Shown piece after piece: positions 1 to 9,678 of a DNA stretch of 64,000 nt. The notes under the pieces were generated by a model that had not been told where the DNA came from, made no database searches, and worked only from the letters and a program-made list of their open reading frames with translations. The stretch is from Flammeovirgaceae bacterium. GTDB lineage: Bacteria; Bacteroidota; Bacteroidia; Cytophagales; Cyclobacteriaceae. The DNA lies in contig JADJMA010000007.1 of the NCBI GenBank assembly GCA_016709845.1, positions 132,081 through 196,080 on the forward strand, read 5' to 3'. How positions within the stretch are numbered: the stretch's first letter is position 1; every line of letters starts with the position of its first letter. Made by a program: the position numbers and the translations under genes.

Positions 1-236
1 AAATTAAAGATATACATACTGTCGAGATTCAATCGGTAGATCAAATGTTTGAGAAGTTTGCATTGGATGCAATTTTCAAAAAGGAGATTACCAAGTCAGC
101 GTCTACCCGCGATCTCACTAATTTACTCAGCACACTTTTTTATGGTTCGGTAGTTACGGCCCATATTCAGCAACTTACCCCAATAAAGTTTTTCTTTCGG
201 AAGAATGTAGAGATGGTGCTGAAGGGGTTGAATTAG
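1..236 (+). CDS. C-terminal fragment, possibly a TetR-type regulator
   Basis: An open frame runs in from the window edge (codons in phase with base 3) to a TAG... type end at 234-236, so only the last ~78 residues are visible. The fragment is helical and ends in a segment around LFYGSVVTAHIQ followed by a basic/hydrophobic tail, which resembles the C-terminal ligand/dimer domain of TetR-family repressors. The DNA-binding part lies outside the window, so the family call is a guess from composition and helix pattern. The first ATG inside (45) is internal and is not taken as a start. Confidence 0.45.
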   Translation, partial: IKDIHTVEIQSVDQMFEKFALDAIFKKEITKSASTRDLTNLLSTLFYGSVVTAHIQQLTPIKFFFRKNVEMVLKGLN

Positions 237-325
237 GGAGTCCATAGTATTGAGTATTTTGTCCTTAGTCTTAAGAAAACTTATTTGTTACTTTATACTA
301 TTGTCTAAAGACTATAGACTGTGTA

Positions 326-520
326 CTATTTCATCCTTACCGTCTTAGTTCTCTTTCGTTCAAACAGTTGAATGTGTCTGTTACCAACCGGAATGTCAAT
401 TCTATATTTATTACCCCTTGGCCACACTTTATGGTAGCGCGGTTTTGTCACTTTGGTGCCTGAGGAACTGCAGCCCAAACAGAGCAATAAGCATATAAGG
501 ATAAGAATACCTTTCGTCAT
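326..520 (-). CDS. small lipoprotein of unknown function
   Basis: A 64-residue protein. The N-terminus is a clear lipoprotein signal: Met-Thr-Lys, a hydrophobic stretch, then a lipobox LCLGC with the lipidated cysteine near residue 16, followed by a serine-rich linker. The mature part is short and very basic (many Lys/Arg), ending RTKTVRMK. It stands alone between two plus-strand genes with no obvious partner. I recognise no family. Such small basic lipoproteins are common in Bacteroidota; the function is unknown. Confidence 0.5.
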   Translation of the reverse strand: MTKGILILICLLLCLGCSSSGTKVTKPRYHKVWPRGNKYRIDIPVGNRHIQLFERKRTKTVRMK

Positions 521-659
521 GTACGGAAACTCAACTTTAAAAATAGCTTTTTATTTCAACTTGGGGTAAGTAAATTAACCCAACTATCAGAATGAAAATA
601 GTAGGTTTCGGAATGTAAACGCTTAATCCTTGTCGCTAATAACTCGTATAGACTTTTTG

Positions 660-3422
660 ATGAAATATAGAAAAGCCGGGCTGCTAATAGTTGTACTTTC
701 CTTTTTGCATTGGCATTCAAATGCCCAGCTTAGACAACTACAAATAATAAATAATCGTGTGACTAGTCTTGCAGATAGCATAAAGACTATCCTGTCGTAA
801 GACCCCTGATTTCATTTGAGGTAGATCAAAAGGACTTCTTTTCAGACCAACACTCACCTTTAACCGTTACTTACCAAACGAAGGCTTATGATCGAAGCGG
901 TGTTTATGGCACTATTCAGTTTTTGAACTCAACATCAGATACGCTTACACTTTCTAATGTAGTGCCCTTTGGCCGAATGAATACGATGGCCCATATTACA
1001 GGATTAGGTGATCATAGACTCTCGCGCACCCACTTATTTATTCCAGATCGCAAACCCATAAACGTAATTGTGCCCGACAATGCCTGGGAGTTGGGCTATT
1101 CCAGTATCAGGATTAATGATGAAATAAATTTGTTCGGAGTTGTAAGGCGCGATCCAACATCACTTATTCATGCTACTCAAAACGATTTGAAACCATACTT
1201 GCTCCTGGTGGTTCGGTAACGTATAATTTTTATGCAGACTTGTTTACCGGCAACTGGCAGGCCGGGGTTAGAGAAGTTTTTCAAAAACGATATTTATATG
1301 ATGTTAAGGATTTTGATGATACGCTGTACAAACGCAAAGATCTGGCGTGGATAAGAAAAGCCTATGTGATGCATCTGATGATGGCGTGGGATAAGGATTT
1401 TTACGATGACAAAAGGCGGATTTCAACTTAAAAATTTCTATGAAAAAGGAATGAAGCAATTTGGCGGTGATGATGTGTTGCATTTGGCCAACGTGGCCAC
1501 ACTGGGAGTAGACCAACGCAATCAATTTGATTTGTATCGCGACTTACCTGGGAGGTCTTCCCGGTTTGCAATTAGCGGCAAATGATTTGCGAAGTGCGGG
1601 TGCAAAATTATTTGTGGCGTATAATCCGTGGGATGAGAGCACTCGTGCCGAAGGTCACATAAAAGGGTTAACTGATTTGCTTTCGGGTACATCAGCCGAT
1701 GGGGTTGTGCTTGATACCAAGGGCGAATCAAGTCGCGAACTTCAAGAAGCTGCAGATGGTGTTAAGTCTGGAGTAATTATGTACAGCGAAGGCATGGCGG
1801 TTCCTAAAGACATGCAGGGGATAATTAGTGGCCGGGTGCACAATGCGCTTTATTATCCACCCATGCTTAACCTTAATAAATTCATCAAACCCGACTTTAC
1901 GATTTTTCGCGTAGCTGAAGTTTATAAAGAACCTATTCAAAGGGAATATGCAGTAGCATTTTTTAATGGATATGGAACAGAAATTAACCAATTTGCACCT
2001 GGGCATCCGGATTGGGAGGATGAGCAAAACGTTATATCTGGGAAGAACAACAAGAATACTCAGAGAAAATAGTAAACTATTCACAACCGATTATGAACCA
2101 TTAATCCCAACCCTTTGCGATAGCGTGTGGGTAAATAGATGGCAATCGGATAATAAAACCCTTTACACGATATTTAGTCTTAAGCCGGAAGGGTTTCATA
2201 ATATGCTCTTTGAAATTCCTTCTTTAAAAACTCGCTTGATTGACCTGTGGAAACACGAAGCAGTGGAAACCAAAGTACTAAACGGAAAGACTTATGCAGT
2301 AAGTAATATCGATGGGTTTGATATTAGGAATTTGGCACTAAACAACGAAGGAAATGTTTCCTGTATTGCAAGTTTTAATCCAACGCTTCAAGTACAAATA
2401 AAGGTGATCGGTTAATTGGCAAGCTTACGGGCGATTACATTAAAACTGGAAGGGGAATCCTGCGTATGATAAAGAGCCAATAAGAATAATCAATGCTTTA
2501 GGTGAAATCAATATTTCACTCTCGCAGAACCTGGGTCGGTATGAGGGTAAGATTGTAGTGCAGGCTTTTCATGAAGATGATTTACTTGATGAACAGATTC
2601 TTTATTTAAAGCCCGGTACTCCCAAGCTAATTTCTGAGCGGGATCATACAACGCCAATAAAAAAGATTCCCACTAACATGGTAATTATTCCGGCAGGTAA
2701 GTTGACTATTCATTACACGCAAGGCGATGAATTTATTCCTTATCCCAAAGATCATGAAGGCGAAGTTATTTCATTTGATTCCTTCGCGATGGATAAGTAT
2801 CCGGTTACTAATGCTGACTTTAAAAAATTTCTTGACGCTACCAATTATCAACCCACTGATACCGCAAATTTTTTAAAGCATTGGATTCATCATCAAATCC
2901 CGAAAGGACAAAAAAATTTTCCGGTAACGTATATATCGCACGAAGATGCGCTTGCCTATGCAACATGGGCCGGAAAGCGGTTACCAACAGAATTGGAATG
3001 GCAATATGCTGCGCAAACTTCCAAAGCCAATGAATGGCCCTGGAAACAACTCTCCCGGTTACCCGTAAAGAAACCTATGTAACGGAAACATTAACTGTTA
3101 AAAATATTGAAGGAATTGATCCCCGTAATTGTAATCTGGTGATGGACAGTTATATGCGGTGGGCAAATATAAAAGGGTGAATCCTCTCGGCTTATACGAT
3201 TTGGTTGGCAGTGTTTGGCAGTTAACCAACGATGTTTATGAAAGTGGAAGCTACCGATACATTATTATGAAAGGAGGCAGTTATTTCAAGCCATCATCGA
3301 GTTGGTGGTATGTGCAAGGCGGTCCGCGCGAGTTACATTATCGCCAATTCTTACTGCGGGTTTCGCAAGGATTTGAACGGAACGCAACGGTTGGATTTCG
3401 CTGTGTTGCAGATATAAAATAG
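660..3422 (+). CDS. large secreted protein with C-terminal SUMF1 (formylglycine-generating-enzyme-like) domain, broken by many frameshifts
   Basis: One protein of about 920 residues whose reading frame shifts at least eight times (near 798, 1200, 1411, 1540, 2029, 2065, 2400, 2455, 3065 and 3140). Fitting the frames together gives a Sec signal peptide (cleavage after SNA-Q), a long N-terminal region of unknown fold with motifs such as YLGGLPGLQLAANDL and VAYNPWDES, then a SUMF1 domain from about 2680: NMVIIPAGK, MDKYPVTNADFKKF, RLPTELEWQYAAQ, NPLGLYDLVGSVWQLT, MKGGSYFKP and VGFRCV. SUMF1 domains include formylglycine-generating enzymes, EgtB-like oxidases and gliding proteins GldJ/GldK. Which activity this one has cannot be told, and the cysteines needed for true FGE activity are not evident. 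I read it as an intact gene with sequencing indels, though a decaying pseudogene is possible because shifts are densest here. Confidence 0.6.
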
Positions 3423-3484
3423 TTTACATCTTCATAATTATCATCTATCTTTCAAGAAAGGCACTTCAACTAACTATCTACTAT

Positions 3485-4799
3485 ATGGAACAAAGTCGCA
3501 GAAAATTTCTTAACACGTCAGGTAAAGCCGTGATTGCAGCAAGTGTAGCCTCCGCTTTTCCATGGGAAGCATTAGCTAAAATTAAAAGTCTGATTTCAGC
3601 CAATGATAAAATTAACGTGGGTGTAATTGGAGTGAATGGTATGGGTTGGTCGGATTTAACTTCCTTTATGAAGATTCCGGAAGTTAACGTGGCCGCCTTA
3701 TGCGATGTGGATGATAATGTTCTTAATTATCGAAAGTATGAGTTAGCGAAGAATGGAATCCAAACCAAAACATATGGTGATTATCGAAAGATGTTGGAGA
3801 ATAAAGATCTTGACGTAATCATTATCGGGACACCCGATCATTGGCATTGTTTGCAAATGGTAGAAGCCTGTGAGGCAGGGAAAGATGTGTATGTTGAAAA
3901 ACCGGTAGGCAATTCGATTGATGAGTGCAACGCGATGGTGGCAGCTCAAAAGAAATATAACAAGGCTGTGCAAGCAGGGCAGTGGCAACGCAGCATGCCA
4001 CACTTTGTGGATGCACTTAATTTTATTAAAACTGGTAAGCTGGGAAAAATCCGCACTGTAAAAGCCTGGGCTTATCAAGGTTGGATGACAAACATTGAGG
4101 TGAAGCCTGATGGCCCTGCACCAGCGAAGTTAATTATGAAATGTGGTTAGGGCCTGCTACCAAACGACCATTCAATCCAAACCGGTTTCATTTCAACTTC
4201 AGATGGTTTTGGGATTATGCCGGTGGTTTGATGACAGATTGGGGAGTTCACTTGATTGATTATGCGTTGTTGGGTATGGATGCTGCGTTTCCTAAATCGG
4301 CTGTTGCGTTGGGCGGAAAGTATGCCTACCCGGATGGTGCGCATGAAACACCCGATACGCTGGCGACTGTTTATGAATTCGATGGGTATAATATGATCTG
4401 GGAGCAAGCGCAGAGTATCAGCAATGGAAACTATGGGAAAGATCATGGCATCTCGTACATCGGTAATAACGGAACGCTTGTGTTGTGGCGCGGGGGTTGG
4501 GAAGTTATTCCGGATGAGAAAAGAATGGAAGCGATTCCGGTTCACCAAACAAAGGCTCGGGATTAGATTTGCATACGGTTAACTTTATTGAAGCGGTGAA
4601 GAGTCGCAACCTGAGCAAGTTAGCCTGTCCCATTCAGGCAGGTGCTCATGTTGCCACGGTATGCCAGATGGGAAACATTTCCTATCGATCTGGTAGCAAA
4701 GTAAGTTGGGATGTTTCGAAAGGTAGATTTAATGAAGACAAGACAAATGCATATTTAGCTGCGAAGTATAACAATGGTTATAAAATGCCGAAGGTGTAA
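3485..4799 (+). CDS. Gfo/Idh/MocA-family oxidoreductase with Tat signal
   Basis: The start at ATG 3485 gives a twin-arginine leader (SRRKFLNTSG, then an Ala-rich hydrophobic stretch), so export to the periplasm in folded form is likely. A Rossmann segment follows (NVGVIGVNGMG), then the classic EKPVGNSIDE-type motif around residue 140, as expected for NAD(P)-dependent Gfo/Idh/MocA sugar or inositol dehydrogenases. The frame shifts near 4122 (PAPAK to NYEMWLGPA) and again near 4553. The pieces WFWDYAGGLMTDWGVHLIDYA and the C-terminal DVSKGRFNEDKT complete a ~437-residue protein of normal length. The substrate is unknown. It lies 9 bp upstream of a GMC oxidoreductase, and the two may act on the same carbohydrate or polyol. 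Confidence 0.75.
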
Positions 4800-4808
4800 C
4801 ATCCATTC

Positions 4809-6419
4809 ATGAATCAAAAGTTTGATTACATAGTCATTTGCTCCGGCTTTGGCGGATCTGTTTCCGCCATGCGATTAGCTGAAAAGGGATATTCAGTTTT
4901 AGTTATTGAAAAGGGGAAGCGATGGAAAGATACTGACTTTCCAAAATCAAATTGGAACATTCGAAAATATCTATGGATTCCATTATTAAAATGTTTTGGA
5001 TTTCAAAAGCTCACTTTTTTTAAAGAAGTTTTTATTCTTTCAGGAGTAGGTGTGGGCGGAGGATCATTGGTGTATGCAAACACGCATATGTTGCCGCGTG
5101 ATAGCTTCTATACAAATCCCCTCTGGGCACATTTCAAAGATTGGAAGCAGACGCTGGCTCCTTATTTTGAAAAAGCAAAGTTCATGTTAGGTAGCGAAAA
5201 GTATTCGCGCGAATATGAAGAGGATCGGATATTAAAATCTGTAGCGGATGATATGGGGCATGGTGACTCTTATGGAAGAGTAGATTATGTAGGCGTTTAC
5301 TTAGGCGATCCGAAAAAAGAACGAGATCCATATTTTAAAGGATTGGGACCCTTGCGCAAGGGATGCATTGAGTGCGCGGGTTGCATGGTGGGTTGCCGGT
5401 ACAATGCTAAAAACACGTTAAACAAAAATTATCTTTGGTTTGCTGAGCATATGTTTGGAGCAACCGTGTTGGCTGAGACCGAGGTAATAAAAATTGAATA
5501 TACTAAAGGAGAGTATAGCGTTCATACAAAACAAAGTACAGCTTGGTTTGGTAAAAAGGAAAATACTTTTACGTCTTCAGGTCTTGTGATGAGTGGGGGA
5601 GTGTTAGGTACCATGGACTTGCTACTGAGGCAAAAATTTGTGCATAAAACTTTGCCAAACCTTTCAGATACGCTAGGCGATAACATCCTCACCAACTCAG
5701 AAATGTTATCGGGTGTGGTGGCAGCCGACAGAAAATTAAATCATGGGTTGGCAATTAGTTCAATTTTTAATCCGGATGACGACACGCATATTGAATTATG
5801 CAAGTTTCCGAATGGATCGGGAGCAATGGTGCGACTGGCTGCCATGGCTGCTGGAAATGGTACGCCCATGGTGAGGACATTAAAGATGTTCGGCAACATA
5901 ATTACCCAACCTGTTAATTTCTTTCGGTCAATATTTAATTTCAAGTTGGCTCAATCCAGTATTATTTTTTTAATCATGCAGTCATTACCCAATGCCATGC
6001 AGATGAAACTCAAAAAAACTATCTTCGGCTCTCGTTTAATAATGAAGAATGAAAGTGGGCAGAAGGTTCCGAGCTTTATTCCCATAGGTCAGGATGCTTT
6101 ATTTCGATATGCTAAAAAAGTTAATGGAGTGCCCCATAATGCGATCACGGAAATTATGTTTGGTCTTGCTTCCACGGCACATATATTAGGTGGATGCCCC
6201 ATGGGTAAAACAAAAGCCGAGGGGGTAGTGGATGAAAATTTTAAAGTACATGGTTATTCTAATTTTTATATTCTCGATGGTAGTATTATGCCCTGCAATC
6301 TGGGTGTCAATCCGTCCTTAACGATAACCGCTCTTAGTGAATATGCTATGGATCAAATCCCTGTAAAAGAGAACAGCCTGAAACAAACTTTGGATGAAAG
6401 GTTAAATGCGCTATCATGA
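4809..6419 (+). CDS. GMC-family FAD-dependent oxidoreductase
   Basis: An uninterrupted 536-residue frame. The N-terminal FAD-binding motif is YIVICSGFGGSVSAMRLAE. The first glycine of the expected GxGxxG is cysteine (residue 11, TGC at 4839-4841), a one-base change from GGC. FAD-domain motif GVGVGGGSLVYANTH follows. A Cys-rich segment GCIECAGCMVGCRYNAKN lies near residue 185, as in the cholesterol-oxidase-like branch of GMC enzymes. The C-terminus has TAHILGGCPMG and VNPSLTITALSEYA, which carry the substrate and FAD contacts. It probably oxidises an alcohol or sterol-like substrate. It follows the Gfo/Idh gene by 9 bp, likely in the same transcript. If Cys11 is real, FAD binding should be weakened; a base error is more likely. 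Confidence 0.8.
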   Translation: MNQKFDYIVICSGFGGSVSAMRLAEKGYSVLVIEKGKRWKDTDFPKSNWNIRKYLWIPLLKCFGFQKLTFFKEVFILSGVGVGGGSLVYANTHMLPRDSFYTNPLWAHFKDWKQTLAPYFEKAKFMLGSEKYSREYEEDRILKSVADDMGHGDSYGRVDYVGVYLGDPKKERDPYFKGLGPLRKGCIECAGCMVGCRYNAKNTLNKNYLWFAEHMFGATVLAETEVIKIEYTKGEYSVHTKQSTAWFGKKENTFTSSGLVMSGGVLGTMDLLLRQKFVHKTLPNLSDTLGDNILTNSEMLSGVVAADRKLNHGLAISSIFNPDDDTHIELCKFPNGSGAMVRLAAMAAGNGTPMVRTLKMFGNIITQPVNFFRSIFNFKLAQSSIIFLIMQSLPNAMQMKLKKTIFGSRLIMKNESGQKVPSFIPIGQDALFRYAKKVNGVPHNAITEIMFGLASTAHILGGCPMGKTKAEGVVDENFKVHGYSNFYILDGSIMPCNLGVNPSLTITALSEYAMDQIPVKENSLKQTLDERLNALS

Positions 6420-6496
6420 GTATCAGTACTAAATAAATAATTTCGCTGTTTTTTGCATTGAATACTCATAACGCTATATTTGCAGCCTGATTTAAT

Positions 6497-6569
6497 GGAC
6501 TGGTAGTTCAGCTGGTTAGAATGTCCGCCTGTCACGCGGAAGGTCGCGGGTTCCAGTCCCGTCGGTCCG
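6497..6569 (+). tRNA. tRNA-Asp (GTC anticodon), one base short in the acceptor stem
   Basis: The cloverleaf is readable: acceptor GGACTGG, D-arm with AGTTCAGCTGGTTAGAA, anticodon stem TCCGC/GCGGA around loop CTGTCAC (anticodon GTC, Asp), T-stem GCGGG/CCCGT and discriminator G at 6569. The 3' acceptor strand reads CGGTCC, six bases, where CCGGTCC is needed to pair with GGACTGG; one C is missing after CCCGT. The T-loop reads TTCCAGT, with C at position 57, where a purine is normal. No CCA is encoded. A strong terminator follows directly. I read the defects as consensus errors in a functional gene. Confidence 0.88.
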
Positions 6570-6570
6570 C

Positions 6571-6606
6571 AAAAAGAGCCTTCAACAAGGCTCTTTTTGT
6601 TTTTAT
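6571..6606 (+). terminator. rho-independent terminator after tRNA-Asp
   Basis: A perfect 10-bp inverted repeat, AAAAAGAGCC (6571-6580) and GGCTCTTTTT (6589-6598), with an 8-nt loop and a following T-rich tail. It begins one or two bases after the tRNA 3' end. Confidence 0.9.
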
Positions 6607-6794
6607 ATAGCACAAATTACAAGAGATTTACTTAAAACCTTTTAAACAAACGATTGATTTATAGGTTTATAGAATAAATTCAATACTTTTTATAGGTTAA
6701 TACGGACTTGTATCGTCATAAAAACCCATTAGTCGGTAAAGCGTTTCCCTCTTTTTGCCGTGTATTTACATTTGACCTATTAAATACAAAGCAC

Positions 6795-6878
6795 ATGGAC
6801 AAAAAACCACTTTTTCTCAAAGGCTTGATTAATGCCTTATTGATTGAATCCATTTTGTTGGTGCTTCTTATTATGTAA
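6795..6878 (+). CDS. possible 27-residue membrane microprotein
   Basis: A very short frame, ATG 6795 to TAA 6876-6878. It starts MDKKPLFLKG and continues as a hydrophobic helix (INALLIESILLVLLIM), the pattern of a small single-span inner-membrane protein. A good -7 element (TACATTTG, 6766-6773) lies about 20 bp upstream and a terminator lies 30 bp downstream, so this stretch is its own small transcription unit between tRNA-Asp and accA. It could equally be a small RNA with a chance frame. I recognise no family. The rest of the 6607-7047 gap holds no gene I can support. Confidence 0.35.
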   Translation: MDKKPLFLKGLINALLIESILLVLLIM

Positions 6879-6907
6879 ACACAAGTTTCCAACGATTCAA
6901 AAATCAT

Positions 6908-6939
6908 AATCCCTTGGGCATGGCGCAAGGGATTTTTTG
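6908..6939 (+). terminator. rho-independent terminator
   Basis: AATCCCTTG (6908-6916) and CAAGGGATT (6926-6934) form a 9-bp stem with a 9-nt loop, followed by a run of T. It ends the small transcription unit at 6766-6878. Confidence 0.8.
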
Positions 6940-7011
6940 TGCCCAATTGATACTAAATAATAGCCTCTTAGCTCATTTCTTACACATAAGGCCTTATTTT
7001 TAAATTTATCT

Positions 7012-7019
7012 TAATTTTG
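7012..7019 (+). promoter_or_regulatory. -7 promoter element upstream of accA
   Basis: TAATTTTG matches the Bacteroidota primary sigma factor -7 consensus TAnnTTTG exactly and lies 28 bp before the accA start codon. No convincing -33 TTG box is seen at the usual spacing. Confidence 0.55.
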
Positions 7020-7047
7020 TACCCTTACTTAAATAACTATAGGGCAA

Positions 7048-7998
7048 ATGAATCTATTGGATTTTGAAAAGCCCATCGCTGAATTAGAAGGCAAGCTGGC
7101 CGATATGAAACACCTCGCAGATGGTAGTGACGAATCGGTAAAGAAGGCAGTTCATGCGTTGGAAAAGAAGATCACAAACCTGAAGAAAGAAACGTTCGAA
7201 AATTTAACTGGCTGGCAACGTGTACAACTCTCCAGACATCCCGACCGGCCCTATACAGTAGACTTTATTTACGAGATCACCAGCGACTATATTTAATTGC
7301 ATGGAGACCGCACAGTTGGTGATGATAAAGCCATGGTTGGTGGCTTAGGAACCATTGAAGGTCAAACATTTATGATAATTGGCCAGCAGAAAGGTCGTAA
7401 TACAAAGCAGCGCCAATTGCGCAATTTCGGAATGGCTAATCCTGAAGGCTATCGTAAAGCATTGCGCCTGATGAAGATCGCTGAGAAATTCAACAAGCCC
7501 ATCATTACACTTATTGATACACCTGGTGCTTTTCCAGGATTAGAAGCAGAGGAACGTGGACAAGGCGAAGCGATAGCAAGAAACCTTAAAGAAATGTTTA
7601 TGCTTAAAGTGCCTGTCATCTGTATTATCGTAGGTGAGGGGGCTTCCGGTGGGGCTTTAGGTATTGGTATAGGCGATCGCGTTTTAATGTTGGAAAATTC
7701 CTGGTACTCGGTGATTTCACCCGAAAACTGTTCAGCTATTTTATGGCGCAGTTGGGATTTTAAAGAACAAGCGGCCGAATTACTAAAGCTATCGTCTAAA
7801 GATATGCATAGCCTTAAGTTGATTGATGGAATTGTAAAAGAACCGTTGGGCGGTGCGCATACCGATGTGAAGGCTATGTCGACTGAATTAAAGAAAGTTA
7901 TTCTTGATAACTTTAATGAATTAAATAAACTTACTCCGGAAGAGCGCATTAATCAGCGCATCGAGAAATTTTGTGCTATGGGAGTTGTGAAGGAATAA
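7048..7998 (+). CDS. accA: acetyl-CoA carboxylase carboxyltransferase subunit alpha, with an in-frame stop
   Basis: AccA pairs with AccD to transfer the carboxyl group from biotin to acetyl-CoA, the first step of fatty acid synthesis in the cytoplasm. ATG 7048 opens MNLLDFEKPIAELEGKL, the usual AccA start, and the core motifs PVITLIDTPGAFPGLEAEERGQ-like (around 7500), GEGASGGALGIGIGDRV and PENCSAILWRS are present. The total length of 316 codons is normal. Codon 83 (7294-7296) is TAA where the family has Glu (DYI-E-LHGDR), a single G-to-T change with the frame kept. The gene is essential, so a base error is the likely explanation. It has its own promoter upstream and a terminator downstream, so it is probably monocistronic. 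Confidence 0.9.
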
Positions 7999-8029
7999 TT
8001 TAAGATTTCAACTATTAAATTTTAACTTG

Positions 8030-8055
8030 AGGTCGCTTACAGGCGACCTTTTTGT
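8030..8055 (+). terminator. rho-independent terminator after accA
   Basis: AGGTCGC (8030-8036) pairs with GCGACCT (8043-8049), followed by TTTTGTTT. The hairpin lies before the ATG at 8073, which argues against any start of the next gene at 8052. Confidence 0.8.
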
Positions 8056-8072
8056 TTAAAAAACAATTACGA

Positions 8073-8915
8073 ATGAATTTACATGTAATCAATACGGGTT
8101 TTTTCAAGTTGGATGGTGGTGCTATGTTTGGCGTAGTACCAAAATCAATCTGGCAAAAAACCAATCCAGCCGATGAAAATAACTTATGTTCATGGGCCAT
8201 GCGTTGCTTACTTATTGAAGTTAACAACAAAGTGATTTTAATCGATAATGGGTTGGGCGATAAACAAGACGCAAAGTTTTTCAGTCACTATTATTTATAT
8301 GGTGAAGATTCGTTACTGAGTTCTTTAAATAGAGAAGGCTTTTCCGCAGATGATGTTACGGACATGTTTCTTACCCACCTTCACTTCGATCATTGTGGCG
8401 GTGGTGTAAAAATGAATGGGGACAAACCCGAGCTTACTTTTAAAAGTGCCGTGTACTGGAGTAATGACGAACATTGGAAGTGGGCCACGCAACCGAACCC
8501 CAGAGAGAAGGCAAGTTTCCTAAAGGAAAATATTTTGCCCATGCAGGAACGTGGGCAATTGGAATTTATAACAAAGAAAAATGAATCCAGTCCATTTGAT
8601 TTTATGGATATCTTTTATGCGAGCGGGCATACCGATAAAATGATGATCCCTAAAATCAGGTATAAGAATTATACCATTTGCTTTATGGCTGATTTGCTGC
8701 CTTCGGTGGGTCACATTCCATTGCCTTATGTAATGGGTTATGATACCCGGCCTTTAATCACGCTGCAGGAGAAAGCGGAATTTTTGAAGGAAGCGGCAGA
8801 TAACCAATATGTACTTTTTTTAGAACATGATCCGGTTCATGAATGTTGCACTGTGAAGCATACCGAAAAAGGAGTTCGCCTTGATAGAACGTTTAGCTTG
8901 AAAGAGATTTTATGA
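8073..8915 (+). CDS. MBL-fold metallo-hydrolase
   Basis: A metallo-beta-lactamase-fold protein of about 280 residues. I start it at ATG 8073 (MNLHVINTG) because the preceding codons lie in the accA terminator. The metal-binding motif THLHFDHCGG is intact near residue 105. A second His/Asp region, YASGHTDKMMI, lies near residue 182, and a late EHDPVHECC supplies further ligands. The fold includes lactonases, glyoxalases and phosphodiesterase-like hydrolases, and nothing here fixes the substrate. Its stop overlaps the next start as ATGA (8912-8915), so it is translationally coupled to the patatin gene. Confidence 0.8.
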   Translation: MNLHVINTGFFKLDGGAMFGVVPKSIWQKTNPADENNLCSWAMRCLLIEVNNKVILIDNGLGDKQDAKFFSHYYLYGEDSLLSSLNREGFSADDVTDMFLTHLHFDHCGGGVKMNGDKPELTFKSAVYWSNDEHWKWATQPNPREKASFLKENILPMQERGQLEFITKKNESSPFDFMDIFYASGHTDKMMIPKIRYKNYTICFMADLLPSVGHIPLPYVMGYDTRPLITLQEKAEFLKEAADNQYVLFLEHDPVHECCTVKHTEKGVRLDRTFSLKEIL

Positions 8916-9678
8916 CACGGGGTCTAGTATTGTCTGGAGGCGGAGCGCGCGGAATTGCACATATAGGAGTGCTAAAAGCATTGGAAGAAATGGGAATTCG
9001 CTTCGATCGGATTTCGGGCACCAGCGCAGGAGCTATCGTAGGTGCCTTATATGCCAATGGTCACACCCCTGATAAAATCTTTGAGTTAGTTAAAAACCTG
9101 AGCATTTTCAGATCGGTTCGGCCTGCATTTGCCTGGACTGGTTTATTGACTATGGATGGATTGAAAGAGTTGTTGATGAAAAGTATTAGGGCAAATAGTT
9201 TTGAGGAACTTCAAATCCCCTAACCGTGGCTGCTACGGATATTAGAATGGGTAAGATCAAATACTTTTCAGAGGGAGAATTAATTCCAGCTATAGTTTCA
9301 TCGTGTAGTATTCCAGCTATTTTCAATCCGGTAAGTTTCGAAGGACATCTCTATGTTGATGGAGGCCTAACGGACAACCTTCCGGTAAAACCCATTCGAA
9401 ACCAATGCGATATGATTGTTGGTTCGCACTGCAATCACATTAGTCCAGACTTTGATGTAACGAATATTAAATTAGTCATTGAACGAAGTCTATTAATCTC
9501 GATCTACGGGAACACTGAAATTAGTCGAGGGTTATGCGATGTGTTTATAGAGCCACCCAGGATGGATCGGTTTAGTAGCATGGATACCAGTAAGGCAAAG
9601 GAGATTTTTGATTTCAGTTATCAGTTTACAAAAAGTAATTTTTTACCGCATCATTTTCAAAAAACGGAAGCCGCATGA
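8912..9678 (+). CDS. patatin-like phospholipase (RssA-like)
   Basis: Patatin-fold lipid acyl hydrolase of ~255 residues. The oxyanion loop LSGGGARG, nucleophile elbow GTSAG (Ser near residue 40) and catalytic Asp in DGGLTDNLP are all visible, so activity is plausible; the protein is cytoplasmic or membrane-associated, with no signal peptide. The frame shifts at ~9221 in a CCCC run (QIP to LTVAATDIRMG); one extra C restores a single protein. It is coupled by ATGA overlaps to the MBL hydrolase before it and hutU after it. Confidence 0.8.

Noticed and set aside
660..3422. Calling the SUMF1 region several separate small genes
   Set aside because: The pieces join in order into one protein with continuous family-like sequence; splitting would create false genes.
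6716..6946. A 76-residue minus-strand frame over the tRNA-accA gap
   Set aside because: It crosses the terminator and the -7 element on the other strand and has no protein-like motif; best read as chance.
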